Below, piece by piece: positions 1 to 9,088 of a stretch of DNA of 64,000 nucleotides. The stretch's first letter is position 1, and each line of letters begins with the position of its first letter. Position numbers and translations under genes: made by a program. Below the pieces are notes generated by a model. The model did no database searches. It was not told the DNA's origin and saw nothing but the letters and a program-made list of their open reading frames with translations. The stretch comes from Marinomonas ushuaiensis DSM 15871 (GTDB lineage: Bacteria > Pseudomonadota > Gammaproteobacteria > Pseudomonadales > Marinomonadaceae): the NCBI RefSeq assembly GCF_000521805.1, contig NZ_JAMB01000001.1, positions 1 through 64,000 on the forward strand, in the 5' to 3' direction.

Positions 1-90
1 TAAATGATAAAAAAACACTTTCTGGCCAATAAAGCATCAAAACAACCTAAAATAGGTCAGATAACAATCAACAATGGTTCTGACGGACAT

Positions 91-125
91 AAAAAAGCCC
101 ATTTTCCTATTGGAAAATGGGCTTT
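91..125 (-). terminator. Rho-independent terminator of the polyamine transporter operon
   Basis: A 14-bp perfect stem (94-107 with 112-125, loop 108-111) is followed, reading on the minus strand, by a run of six T. It lies 22 bases past the stop codon of the last permease gene and closes the operon. Positions 1-90 hold no gene that I can support. Confidence 0.9.
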
Positions 126-146
126 GAAAATAACCGTATAGATATT

Positions 147-941
147 CTATTTTGCAGCTAACTCTCTGCGCCGTTTAATTTCATAAACAATCGCAATCAA
201 AATAGTCACTGAGATCATAACCAACCCAAGTGCATTAACGGCAGGCGTCAAACCCGTTCGCACTTTTGAAGCGATATAAACAGTTAATGTTGTGTCATAA
301 CCTTTCACAAACAAAGTTGTGTTGTAGTTTTCAAACGATTGTAAGAAAGCAATGGCAGCGGCCGAAATAATAGCAGGCTTTAAATACGGAAGCAGAATAC
401 GACGAAATGCTTGCCACTGTGTTGCACCAAGGCTTAACGCTGCATTTTCTAAAGTCCGATCAAAGCGCTGCAATCGAGCCAACACCATAAGCATGACATA
501 AGCAGTAATAAACGTTGTTTGAGCAACAACAGTCAAAAACACACCACCACTTACAGACAAACTACGCCAAAAAATCAAGGTAGAAATACCCACAATAACG
601 CCCGGTGTAAGCAACGGAGACATCATCAAGGTATAGATGAATGTTTTACCTTTCCCTTGGTAAGTAGATAGCAATAAGGCACAACAAATACCAATTGGAA
701 CGGCAACGATTAACACGCCAGCGGCCACAATAATACTTGTCCATAACGCATCCCACATCGCACCATCTTGAGCTAGCGCTTCAAACCACTTGAGTGTTGC
801 ACCTTTCCATGGCGATACAGTAGGAAAACGACTGTCATTGAACGTCGCCAATCCCATGATAATAAGTGGCGTAAATAGGTATAAGAAGAAGATGCCGATA
901 TAAAAACGCACACCGAATCGCATAATGGTTTCAGACTTCAT
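147..941 (-). CDS. potC: ABC transporter permease, polyamine type (PotC-like)
   Basis: Inner-membrane permease of a spermidine/putrescine-type ABC importer, 264 residues, near the usual PotC length. Six hydrophobic segments are visible, starting with one at about residues 11-32. The cytoplasmic EAA loop that docks on the ATPase is seen near residues 165-190 (NAALSLGATQWQAFRRI, then LLPYLKPAI). It is the last gene of a four-gene operon and overlaps the upstream permease gene by 4 bp. The polyamine class is family knowledge; the true substrate (putrescine, spermidine, another amine or an opine-like compound) cannot be read from the sequence, so the symbol means family, not proven substrate. Confidence 0.85.
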   Translation of the reverse strand: MKSETIMRFGVRFYIGIFFLYLFTPLIIMGLATFNDSRFPTVSPWKGATLKWFEALAQDGAMWDALWTSIIVAAGVLIVAVPIGICCALLLSTYQGKGKTFIYTLMMSPLLTPGVIVGISTLIFWRSLSVSGGVFLTVVAQTTFITAYVMLMVLARLQRFDRTLENAALSLGATQWQAFRRILLPYLKPAIISAAAIAFLQSFENYNTTLFVKGYDTTLTVYIASKVRTGLTPAVNALGLVMISVTILIAIVYEIKRRRELAAK

Positions 942-1825
942 TTTGCAATATCCCCCAACCCAACTTTAAAGACACGCATTACCAAAGCAATAAAACCAAT
1001 ACACATAACCAAAAGTAAAAATGCGTAAGCCGCTCCTTGGTTCCAGTTACCGCCTTCAAAAAACCAATTATAAATAATCTGAGTGAACCATCGACTTCCT
1101 GGAGAACCCAACAATGCAGGAACCGCATAGCTACCCGCTGCCAACATGAAAGTCATAATACAACCTGTCGCGATACCAGGTTTAGCATGAGGAATAACAA
1201 CTCGCCAATGAGTTCTAATCCAACCAGCACCTAAGTTGCGAGCCGCTTTAATCTGATTTGTATCTAAACTTTCAATGGCGTTATAAATTGGAAATATCAT
1301 AAAAAGAATATAGGCGTATACCATACCGACTAACACACCACCATCACCCGATAAGAATCGAATTGGACGATCAATAAACCCCAAACCTAACAGCAAAGCG
1401 TTTAATGGCCCTTTGTAAGCCAAAATAATATACCAAGAGAAGGTGCGTAGAATCTCATTAATCCAAAAAGGAATAATTAACAACAACAAGCATAAAGCTG
1501 CTTTTTGTGGCGTTGCCACTTTCGCCAGATAAAACGCAATAGGGTAGCTAACCAATAATGTCAATGCCGTTACTAGAACACTCGACCAAAGGGTTTTGAA
1601 GAAGATGGATAAATGTATCTTGTTGTTAAATAACGTCTCATAGTTAACCAAAGAAAACGTATCTTTTGGCCCACCTATATCCGCAGGTAATAAATTCGGA
1701 CGAAGTGAATAATCGATCATTAAGATCTGTGGCAAAATAACCAAGGCTATCAACCAAACCCCAACCATACCTACAATGCCAACGGCCAACCCACTACCAA
1801 AGCGTGACTTAAGCTGCTTAAACAT
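938..1825 (-). CDS. potB: ABC transporter permease, polyamine type (PotB-like)
   Basis: Second permease of the importer, partner of the PotC-like subunit. It is hydrophobic with about six membrane segments and carries the EAA loop (AARNLGAGWIRTHWRVV, then IPHAKPGI). I chose the ATG at 1825 because GGAGAGG stands just upstream; the reading frame stays open to 1852, but that longer start has no good ribosome site. With this start the gene overlaps the 3' end of the ATPase gene by 8 bp and the protein has 295 residues. The overlaps on both sides imply translational coupling in one mRNA. Confidence 0.87.
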   Translation of the reverse strand: MFKQLKSRFGSGLAVGIVGMVGVWLIALVILPQILMIDYSLRPNLLPADIGGPKDTFSLVNYETLFNNKIHLSIFFKTLWSSVLVTALTLLVSYPIAFYLAKVATPQKAALCLLLLIIPFWINEILRTFSWYIILAYKGPLNALLLGLGFIDRPIRFLSGDGGVLVGMVYAYILFMIFPIYNAIESLDTNQIKAARNLGAGWIRTHWRVVIPHAKPGIATGCIMTFMLAAGSYAVPALLGSPGSRWFTQIIYNWFFEGGNWNQGAAYAFLLLVMCIGFIALVMRVFKVGLGDIAK

Positions 1826-2900
1826 GGCCCTCTCCAGCGATAACAATAGCATCTAGCTCGTTATAAGAAAGACTAACTGGCGCGCCTTTTTTCAACGAGT
1901 CAGAAAATTGATGCGTTCCAAGCTGGATAGACAAAGCCTGATTTGTAGGAGTATTTGCATTCAAGGTTAAATAAGCACCTTCAAAGTTTACTTCATCAAT
2001 AGTCGCCTGCAATGTATGCATACCACCTTCAGATTGAAGTCTAAAATGCTCTGGACGAATAAACAGCGTCGCATCACTTCCAACCGCCAAGCTACCTTGA
2101 GAACGACCAGCCAGTTTACCTAAAGGACCACAATCCAAAACAACAAGGTTAGAATCTGCCGCTAACACTTTCCCTCGAATTCCATTATTTTCACCAACAA
2201 ACGAAGCGACAAAAGGAGTCTGAGGATCACGATAAAGTGTAATCGGATCTGCAACTTGCTGAATCCGACCAGCAGACATAACGGCAACTCTATCCGACAT
2301 AGTCAAAGCTTCGCCTTGATCATGAGTAATATAGATAAAAGTAATGCCCGTTTTACGCTGAATTTCTTTTAACTCAGTTCGCATATGTTGACGTAATTTC
2401 AAATCCAACGCAGATAATGGCTCATCAAGTAATAACACTTGTGGTTCAACCGCCAATGCTCGAGCAATGGCAATACGTTGTTTCTGCCCACCAGACAATT
2501 CTGAAATTTTCTTTGTACCGCTGTCTTCTAACGCTACAAGTTCAAGCAACCTATCCGACGCTTTCTTGCGCTCACTTTTCGAAACACCGCGAACCTCTAG
2601 GCCAAATTCAATATTTTCAGCCACTGTCATAAGAGGAAAAAGTGCGAGGTTTTGAAAAATCATCGACGTAGGACGTTTGTTAGCAGGAACGCCTTTCATG
2701 CTTTGCCCGCCAATTTTCACGTCTCCCTGGGTTGGATCTAAAAAACCACTGATCATGTTCAAAATCGTGGTTTTTCCGCAACCAGAAGGTCCTAGAAAAC
2801 TAAAAAACTCACCAGATTCAATTTTCAAATCTGTTTTTTGTATTGCTGTAAAGTCACCAAATTGCATTACTGTGTTATCTAAATGAACACTACTATCCAT
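1818..2900 (-). CDS. potA: Polyamine-type ABC transporter ATP-binding protein (PotA-like)
   Basis: ATPase that powers the importer from the cytoplasmic side. Visible motifs: Walker A GPSGCGKTT, signature LSGGQKQR, Walker B VLLLDEPLSALD and the H-loop ITHDQGEA, followed by a C-terminal TOBE-type regulatory domain as usual for PotA. The frame is open to a TTG at 2933, but the ATG at 2900 (MDSSVHLDN) has a GAGAGA ribosome site and fits the family length (360 residues). It follows the binding-protein gene after a strong hairpin, so its level is probably set below that of the binding protein. Confidence 0.9.
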   Translation of the reverse strand: MDSSVHLDNTVMQFGDFTAIQKTDLKIESGEFFSFLGPSGCGKTTILNMISGFLDPTQGDVKIGGQSMKGVPANKRPTSMIFQNLALFPLMTVAENIEFGLEVRGVSKSERKKASDRLLELVALEDSGTKKISELSGGQKQRIAIARALAVEPQVLLLDEPLSALDLKLRQHMRTELKEIQRKTGITFIYITHDQGEALTMSDRVAVMSAGRIQQVADPITLYRDPQTPFVASFVGENNGIRGKVLAADSNLVVLDCGPLGKLAGRSQGSLAVGSDATLFIRPEHFRLQSEGGMHTLQATIDEVNFEGAYLTLNANTPTNQALSIQLGTHQFSDSLKKGAPVSLSYNELDAIVIAGEGHV

Positions 2901-2934
2901 ATCTCTCTCGCTGATTATTTTTTCTAGATACAAG

Positions 2935-2969
2935 AAAGCCCCTTGTGAGTAAATCTCACAAGGGGCTTT
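2935..2969 (-). terminator. Intercistronic hairpin between binding protein and ATPase genes
   Basis: A perfect 15-bp stem (2935-2949 with 2955-2969) with a 5-base loop stands between the potD-like stop codon and the ATPase start. No long T run follows on the minus strand. This suits a partial terminator or an mRNA 3'-end stabiliser that favours the binding-protein message; that role is inference. Confidence 0.75.
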
Positions 2970-2977
2970 ACTAGGCC

Positions 2978-4090
2978 TTATGCAGACAAGTAACGATCTT
3001 GATATTCGTTACGTAATGCAACATACCAAGGTTCTTGAATTGGCCACCACCAAAGGTTGGCAAGATCTTCTTTGCTATAAGAGTCTTGGAAGAACTGTTT
3101 AGTTGCTTCTGGCAATAGTGCATCAGCACCTTTTGCCGTTGAGTTATAACCGGTCGCTTTTACGAACATTGCGCCAGCTTCTGGCGTGTAATACCAGTTA
3201 ATGAACTCATAAACCGAATCAATGTTATTGGCATTTTTAGGAATAACAAAACCTTCCATCCAAGCCAACGCACCTTCTTTTGGTGCACCGTAAGCAATAG
3301 GTTCGCCTTCAGATTGCAGTTTAAACGCTGTGCTATCCCATGTTTGACCAATAACGGCACCATTTGCACGAAACGCGCCTTGTGCTTCATTTTCAGTTGA
3401 CCAGAATTGAGCAAGTGAACTTTTGTGCTCTGATGCGACTTTCAAAATCACATCAAAGTTCGCACGCATTGCTTTTTCATTCTTATATGATTCAAGCAAT
3501 GGGTAAGGTAATTTACCCGCTTTTTCTAACCATAAACCAATACCGACTAATGCAGAATGGCCACGAACCGTAACACCGCCCGCATTTTCTGGTTTCCAAA
3601 GATCTCCGTAACTCAAATTACTTGGGTCAACACTTGCGTCTTGCTTATGGTAAGCAATGGCCTCTGTTCCCCAATCTGATGGTGCAAAGTAACGTTTTCC
3701 GTTTACTATGCCACCAACATCTGAACCTGCTAGAGCGCTGTCTAAACAACCACTCCAATTAACGCGTTTTACGTCAAGTGGCTGAACTAGATCATAGTCC
3801 ACATAACCAGGCACACGGTCAACGGTTGGCATGATAATGTCAAAACCCGTTCCATCGGTCGCACGTAGAGAGTTTAATAACTCATCATTTGTACCGTATG
3901 GCGTAAAGGTAGCATTTATACCTGTTTTCGCTTTAAAGTCTGACAACATTTCATCTGTAATGTAACCGGCCCACGCATAAATACGTAACTCTTTATTAGC
4001 CGCAACGGCTCTATTCATTGCGAATGGCGTTGCTGCAACAGCACCTGCTGCAGAAGCACCTTTAACAAATTGACGTCGTGAAAGGGTCAT
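2978..4090 (-). CDS. potD: Periplasmic polyamine-type solute-binding protein with Tat signal
   Basis: Periplasmic receptor of the importer, 370 residues, PotD/PotF type. The N-terminus has a twin-arginine motif (SRRQFVKG, residues 4-11), a hydrophobic stretch rich in Ala and Gly, and a likely cleavage after AVA near residue 30, so export by Tat is predicted; classical PotD uses Sec. The mature protein begins ELRIYAWAGYI, typical for the family, and ends with a conserved Trp-rich segment (LWWWPIQEPWY). It is the first gene of the operon. Ligand identity is not determinable here; polyamine is the family default. Confidence 0.85.
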   Translation of the reverse strand: MTLSRRQFVKGASAAGAVAATPFAMNRAVAANKELRIYAWAGYITDEMLSDFKAKTGINATFTPYGTNDELLNSLRATDGTGFDIIMPTVDRVPGYVDYDLVQPLDVKRVNWSGCLDSALAGSDVGGIVNGKRYFAPSDWGTEAIAYHKQDASVDPSNLSYGDLWKPENAGGVTVRGHSALVGIGLWLEKAGKLPYPLLESYKNEKAMRANFDVILKVASEHKSSLAQFWSTENEAQGAFRANGAVIGQTWDSTAFKLQSEGEPIAYGAPKEGALAWMEGFVIPKNANNIDSVYEFINWYYTPEAGAMFVKATGYNSTAKGADALLPEATKQFFQDSYSKEDLANLWWWPIQEPWYVALRNEYQDRYLSA

Positions 4091-4426
4091 TTCTTAACTC
4101 CTTTAATTTATATGGTTGTTTGCGATTTTTTTATCTCAACGGCTTTATGCCTAAAAAACGTTTCTACTAAGCACTCACTTAATATGTTTTTACTCTATGA
4201 CAAAATAATGACAAAAAAGTGACTGTGGCAGTTTTTTATAAATATTAAAACCGACAACTACACATGAATAATGTTGTTATTAGACAACAAAACCTCCCTG
4301 GTTATCAAATCAGCACTATTTCCAACGATCTAATTTATGTCACTTTTTTGTAACCTTATTGTATTAAGGTAATCCTCTTTAATAGTCGCTGTAAACAAAT
4401 ACCCTGAAAAAAGGTAGGTTTTTTAA
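4091..4426. other. Divergent intergenic region between transporter operon and chemoreceptor
   Basis: This 336-base AT-rich spacer has no gene. It must carry both promoters. Two short inverted repeats are seen: GTTG/CAAC around 4272-4290 and ACCTTA (4353-4358) with TAAGGT (4365-4370). Either could be an operator, but I cannot tie them to a known regulator. Confidence 0.4.
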
Positions 4427-6400
4427 TTGAAGATTTCCCATGTTACCCGCACCACCACGGCCAGTTATCTCATCATTGCAACCATGTTGATTGTGCTACT
4501 TTTATGGAGCTTAATGAAATTCCGTAGTGCATTTGAACAAAACGATACCTACACGCTTGTCTGGGAATATTCATCAATCGACTTAAAACAACAAATCGAA
4601 AGTTATCTATCTTCTGGTGACGCATCAAGCTTACAAGCAACGGAAAAATTCATACAGGAAAGCATTCACCCAACTCTCAATACCTTACCTAACGACATTC
4701 AAGAACCCATTGCGGCGCAGCTCGCTTTGATTGAAAGAAGCCTCCGATCTGATATAAGAGCAGCAGGAAAATTATCAGGCAGCCCTTTCGCACTAATAGA
4801 AAATAATGAACGACAAACCCTATTGTCTCTCGATACGCTTGCGGATAAGGTTCAATTATTTCAATCGAAAAATGACCTAACTTCAACAATGCCCTATATT
4901 GCTATTCAGGGACTTTTATATGCTGATATAGCACACGTAAATAGTGCTAAAAACGACTATTTAACAAACAACACACAAGAAAACTATCAGCGCTTGAAAC
5001 AAAGTATTGAGCTTTTTCAGTCTCATATAAAAAACCTAAACCTCCTTCCTGTATTAATACTAAATGAGGATGAGAAAACAAATAGCGCTAACGATTTATC
5101 ATCATTAATGGGGTGGAGCTCTGAAGAAGAGACTCAAGAAGATATTGATCCTCTAGAAGAAACCAAAAGTGAATTACACACTTGGTCGAGTCGATATTTG
5201 AAAGATGTCGACTCTAGCCTTATCAATATACAGCAGGCTTTCGCTGCACAGGAAAAAATACGTTCACAGATAAGTCAATTGGAAGCAATTCTAAAAACAG
5301 GCACCAAAAATATTCAAGACAGCGCCAAGGCAACGCAACAGCAAACTCTTTTTGTCTTCTCAGGCTTCGTTATTTTGATGGTATTAACCACCATTTCTGT
5401 ACATATATTTCAGAATAAAGTCGTGGTAAAAAGTGCTAGAGATTTATACTCTGCCGTTAGAAACTTAGTCGAGCATCAAGACATAAACGCTCTCGTTGTT
5501 AGTAAAAATAAAAACGAACTGTCTGATGTTGCTCGATATCTAAATCTTTATTTAAAGCAAATCGCAATACAACGCCAACAGAAAGACACCGAACTAAAGA
5601 ACATTTCAACCTCTCTCAACGATATGCTAAATGCTTTTGAGCAGGTTCATAAACTCAGCATGACATCAAAGCAAGGTCTTGATGTTACTTTAGAGCTCTC
5701 AAACCAAGTTGAAACACTCGCCAACAAAGCAGAAGTGAGAGCTCAGGAAGTAGCCAGCTACGCAGCAGAAACAAACACGGCAATGACACACAGCGTTGAC
5801 CAAGCAACCTCTTTGGCGTTAGCTAATCAAATGACTGTTGAACGTCTCAATAGCAGTAAAAGCGACTTAGATAACTTAGAGACTTCTGTATTGAGCGCCT
5901 CATCCATCGTTAGCGGTATTAAAGACATCTCTGAGCAAACAAATCTGTTAGCACTTAATGCCGCTATCGAAGCAGCTAGAGCTGGCGAGCATGGACGAGG
6001 CTTTGCCGTTGTTGCCTCAGAAGTACGGACACTTTCTAGCCGTACACAGCAAGCACTTGAAGAAATCACCGAAATCTTCTCACGCCTTACATCAGCCACC
6101 AGCAAACTAAAAACGAATTTAGATCTTATTGAGAATGCGTCCTCAGAACAAATTAGCTTAACGACAGCACTTGGAGAATCCGCTCAAGACATTCTCGAAA
6201 AATCTGAACGATCCAGTTATCTTGCGAAAAAAGCAACTGGCTACGCAGCAGAACAAAAGGTAGGTATGAGTAATTTAAATGCAGCAGTTATAAAAATAAG
6301 AGAACAAGCCAATGAATCAGAAACCTTTATGCTAAACGTTACCGACAACATTAAACAAAAGATCCAAGACATTACTTCAACATTAGGTATCAAGAAATAA
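4427..6400 (+). CDS. Methyl-accepting chemotaxis protein
   Basis: Transmembrane chemoreceptor, 657 residues, predicted to control CheA activity at the cell pole. First membrane helix at about residues 12-31, a long mostly helical periplasmic domain of about 270 residues that I cannot assign to a named ligand-binding family, and a second membrane helix near residues 304-326. The cytoplasmic hairpin tip carries the conserved core ([20 protein letters not shown], then [15 protein letters not shown]). The start is a TTG with AAGGTAGG about 10 bases upstream. It stands alone, divergent from the polyamine-type importer; a shared stimulus is possible but unproven. No C-terminal CheR-binding pentapeptide is seen. 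Confidence 0.92.
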   Translation: MKISHVTRTTTASYLIIATMLIVLLLWSLMKFRSAFEQNDTYTLVWEYSSIDLKQQIESYLSSGDASSLQATEKFIQESIHPTLNTLPNDIQEPIAAQLALIERSLRSDIRAAGKLSGSPFALIENNERQTLLSLDTLADKVQLFQSKNDLTSTMPYIAIQGLLYADIAHVNSAKNDYLTNNTQENYQRLKQSIELFQSHIKNLNLLPVLILNEDEKTNSANDLSSLMGWSSEEETQEDIDPLEETKSELHTWSSRYLKDVDSSLINIQQAFAAQEKIRSQISQLEAILKTGTKNIQDSAKATQQQTLFVFSGFVILMVLTTISVHIFQNKVVVKSARDLYSAVRNLVEHQDINALVVSKNKNELSDVARYLNLYLKQIAIQRQQKDTELKNISTSLNDMLNAFEQVHKLSMTSKQGLDVTLELSNQVETLANKAEVRAQEVASYAAETNTAMTHSVDQATSLALANQMTVERLNSSKSDLDNLETSVLSASSIVSGIKDISEQTNLLALNAAIEAARAGEHGRGFAVVASEVRTLSSRTQQALEEITEIFSRLTSATSKLKTNLDLIENASSEQISLTTALGESAQDILEKSERSSYLAKKATGYAAEQKVGMSNLNAAVIKIREQANESETFMLNVTDNIKQKIQDITSTLGIKK

Positions 6401-6417
6401 ACAAAACAAAAGCATAA

Positions 6418-6443
6418 AAAAATCCAGCCATAGCTGGATTTTT
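6418..6443. terminator. Bidirectional terminator between chemoreceptor gene and serA
   Basis: An 11-bp stem (6418-6428 with 6433-6443) has a CATA loop and A/T tracts on both sides, so it can end transcription of the converging chemoreceptor and serA genes. Confidence 0.85.
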
Positions 6444-6469
6444 CATTCACTAACATCTCTATACGAAGC

Positions 6470-7699
6470 TTAGAACAAGACACGCGCCTTTACTGTGCCA
6501 TCGACTTCTTTTACTTTCTCAAGTGCAAGCTCTGCATCGTCTGCGTCCACATCCATCACCATGTAACCCAGTTTCTCCGTGGTACGAAGATACTGACCTG
6601 TGATGTTAATATTATGCTCAGAAAAGATAGCATTGATTTTAGAAAGTACGCCTGGACGGTTTTCATGAATATGCAAGATGCGATGATTATCTGCTTGTGC
6701 AGGTAAGGCCACTTCAGGAAAGTTAACTGCAGCAATCGTTGTACCAACATCAGAGTATTTAATTAACTTTTCAGCCACTTCAACACCGATGTTTTCTTGA
6801 GCTTCCATTGTGCTACCGCCAACATGAGGCGTTAGAATCACATTATCTAGACCACGCAATGGTGATACGAATTCCTCGTCGTTACCTTTTGGCTCAACTG
6901 GGAACACATCTACTGCAGCACCACTCAAATCACCTGATTTAATGGCTTCTGCAACAGCATCCAAATCCGCAACCGTTCCACGAGAAGCATTAATAAAGAT
7001 AGAACCCTTCTTCATTTGAGACACTTCTTTCGCACCAATCATCAACTTTGTTGAGTTAGTTTCAGGCACGTGCAAACTAATAATGTCACTAGTAGACAAA
7101 AGCTCTTTCAAACTTTTAATTTGGCGAGCGTTACCCAATGGCAACTTAGTAACGATATCGTAAAAACACACTTCCATGCCTAAAGATTCAGCCAAGACAC
7201 TTAATTGCGTTCCGATACTACCGTAACCTATGATACCCAAACGCTTACCACGAGTTTCATAAGAACCCACTGCCGACTTAATCCAACCACCGCGATGACA
7301 AGCCGCATTTTTAGCAGGAATGCCACGAAGTAATAGAATCAATTGGCCAAGAACAAGTTCGGCCACACTGCGCGTATTTGAAAAAGGTGCATTAAATACC
7401 ACAATGCCTTTCTCGCTTGCCGCATCAAGATCGACTTGGTTTGTACCAATGCAAAAACACCCAATGCTAACCAACTTATTGGCATGCTCTAATACTTTGG
7501 CTGTCAGCTGAGTACGAGATCGTATACCAACAAAATGCGCTTCCGAAATTTTCTCGATTAGCTCATCTTCTGCCAAGGCGGTTTTATGATATTCGATGTT
7601 GGTATAGCCGGCTTCATGCAACGCATCCAATGCAGATTGATGAACGCCTTCTAATAGCAAGATTTTGATTTTGTCTTTGTCTAGTGAGTTATTACTCAT
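6470..7699 (-). CDS. serA: D-3-phosphoglycerate dehydrogenase
   Basis: Oxidises 3-phosphoglycerate to 3-phosphohydroxypyruvate with NAD, the first step of serine synthesis. The 409-residue length matches the E. coli-type enzyme. Visible: the dinucleotide-binding motif GIIGYGSIG near residues 155-163, the active-site segments NASRGTVADLDA and TPHVGGST, and a C-terminal ACT domain (HENRPGVLSKINAIF) that in this family binds serine for feedback inhibition. The gene is monocistronic. A seven-base G run lies upstream at about 7727-7733, outside the coding region. Confidence 0.96.
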   Translation of the reverse strand: MSNNSLDKDKIKILLLEGVHQSALDALHEAGYTNIEYHKTALAEDELIEKISEAHFVGIRSRTQLTAKVLEHANKLVSIGCFCIGTNQVDLDAASEKGIVVFNAPFSNTRSVAELVLGQLILLLRGIPAKNAACHRGGWIKSAVGSYETRGKRLGIIGYGSIGTQLSVLAESLGMEVCFYDIVTKLPLGNARQIKSLKELLSTSDIISLHVPETNSTKLMIGAKEVSQMKKGSIFINASRGTVADLDAVAEAIKSGDLSGAAVDVFPVEPKGNDEEFVSPLRGLDNVILTPHVGGSTMEAQENIGVEVAEKLIKYSDVGTTIAAVNFPEVALPAQADNHRILHIHENRPGVLSKINAIFSEHNINITGQYLRTTEKLGYMVMDVDADDAELALEKVKEVDGTVKARVLF

Positions 7700-7889
7700 G
7701 GCTCGTTCGACTTCTCTATGGTGGTGGGGGGGAAATGATTCGGTTATGTTAACACAGAATAATCCGTAACCTAATGATCAGTACAGGAATGTCATTCATT
7801 ATAAAGAGAACAAAACTCATAAAGCTTATTCTCTTTATACGTTTTCGACGCTTTCAATTAGAAGGTGGTTGTTCCCGTGATTTTTCTAG

Positions 7890-8984
7890 TCATTTTCTGG
7901 TCAAATAGACTGCGGTTTCCACGTGGTGCGTGTAAGGAAACTGATCAAACATGGCATAACGAATAACGTCATGCGTACTCGATAAGGCTTCTAAATTCGA
8001 TTTTAGTGTTTCTGGATTACAGGAAATATAAAGAATAGAATCAATTTTTCGAACAAGTTCAACAGTTGCATCATCTAACCCTGCACGTGGAGGATCAACC
8101 AAAACAACTGAAGGGGATAATTCATTTACACCCGCTTGGATAAGCGTTTTTGGCAGCTCAACATCGCCGTTCAGTGCGGCAGATACATCTTCACTGGCCA
8201 TTTTAACCACTTGAACATTCTGCATACCATTAATTGCAATATTAAGCTGTGCAGAATTAACGGACACTTTCGAAATTTCCGTCGCAACCACTCGCTCAAA
8301 ACGTCGTGCTAATGGAATTGAGAAGTTACCATTACCACAGTACATTTCCAATAAATCACCGGATGCATTTTTTGTTACATCAAGCGCCCATTCCAACATT
8401 TTTTCACTGATCCCCGCATTCGGTTGAGTAAAACTATTTTCCACCTGTTGGTAATGAAATTTCTCACCGTGAACGGTAAGTGTTTCCATTACAAAATCAC
8501 GCGTCAAAATCTGCTTCTTCTTACGACTTCTACCGATAAAATGACAAGCAGGAAAAGCGGCGTCTAATAGATGTGCTGCTGTATTCCATTCTTCATCGAT
8601 TGGTTTGTGATAAAGCAGACTAATGAGCGCTTCACCTGTGGTAGTGGTGAGGAAGTCCACTTGAAAAAGCTTGTAACGCAATACGGGGACATCACGAACT
8701 GCGTCAATCAGCTTTGGCATTAGTTCATTAATAAGGCGTGAGGCAGCAAGAAATTGGTCTGTCCGGATCGGAGTACGAGGATCAGCAGAGTCAAACATTG
8801 CATAGTATAAATCATCGCCATCGTGCCAAATCCGAAACTCAGCTCGCATACGATAATGGGATGGCTCACTTGCGTACACCTCGATTTCAGGCAATGACAA
8901 GGTTGCCATTAATTCTGCCAAATTAGCCTGCTTTTCTTGCAGTTGCTCTTCGTACATTTCTGGTTGGATTTGATCCGGTCTCAT
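7890..8984 (-). CDS. trmA: tRNA (uracil-5-)-methyltransferase
   Basis: Makes m5U54 (ribothymidine) in the T-loop of tRNAs using S-adenosylmethionine. The 364 residues match E. coli TrmA (366). Visible: N-terminal QIQPEMYEEQL typical of TrmA, AdoMet-binding segment EMYCGNGNFSIPLA, the DPPRAGLD motif, the nucleophile Cys in YISCNPETL, and the C-terminal catalytic Glu in HHVETAVYL. Its spacing from serA (190 bases) and from the gene upstream suggests an independent transcript. Confidence 0.96.
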   Translation of the reverse strand: MRPDQIQPEMYEEQLQEKQANLAELMATLSLPEIEVYASEPSHYRMRAEFRIWHDGDDLYYAMFDSADPRTPIRTDQFLAASRLINELMPKLIDAVRDVPVLRYKLFQVDFLTTTTGEALISLLYHKPIDEEWNTAAHLLDAAFPACHFIGRSRKKKQILTRDFVMETLTVHGEKFHYQQVENSFTQPNAGISEKMLEWALDVTKNASGDLLEMYCGNGNFSIPLARRFERVVATEISKVSVNSAQLNIAINGMQNVQVVKMASEDVSAALNGDVELPKTLIQAGVNELSPSVVLVDPPRAGLDDATVELVRKIDSILYISCNPETLKSNLEALSSTHDVIRYAMFDQFPYTHHVETAVYLTRK

Positions 8985-9088
8985 GACTCATTCTCTTGGA
9001 AGCGATAGGAACTAATAATCTTAGAGCGCGGCATTATACGAGTTCCCTCTTCACAAATCTAATCGCACTAATCTATTGGCGCACTGAT

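Noticed and set aside
1..90. End of a gene entering from the left edge
   Set aside because: No frame here has coding style and stop codons are frequent in all frames.
7727..7733. Seven-G run upstream of serA as a phase-variation tract
   Set aside because: It is a single short homopolymer outside the coding region, with no sign of an effect on a promoter core.
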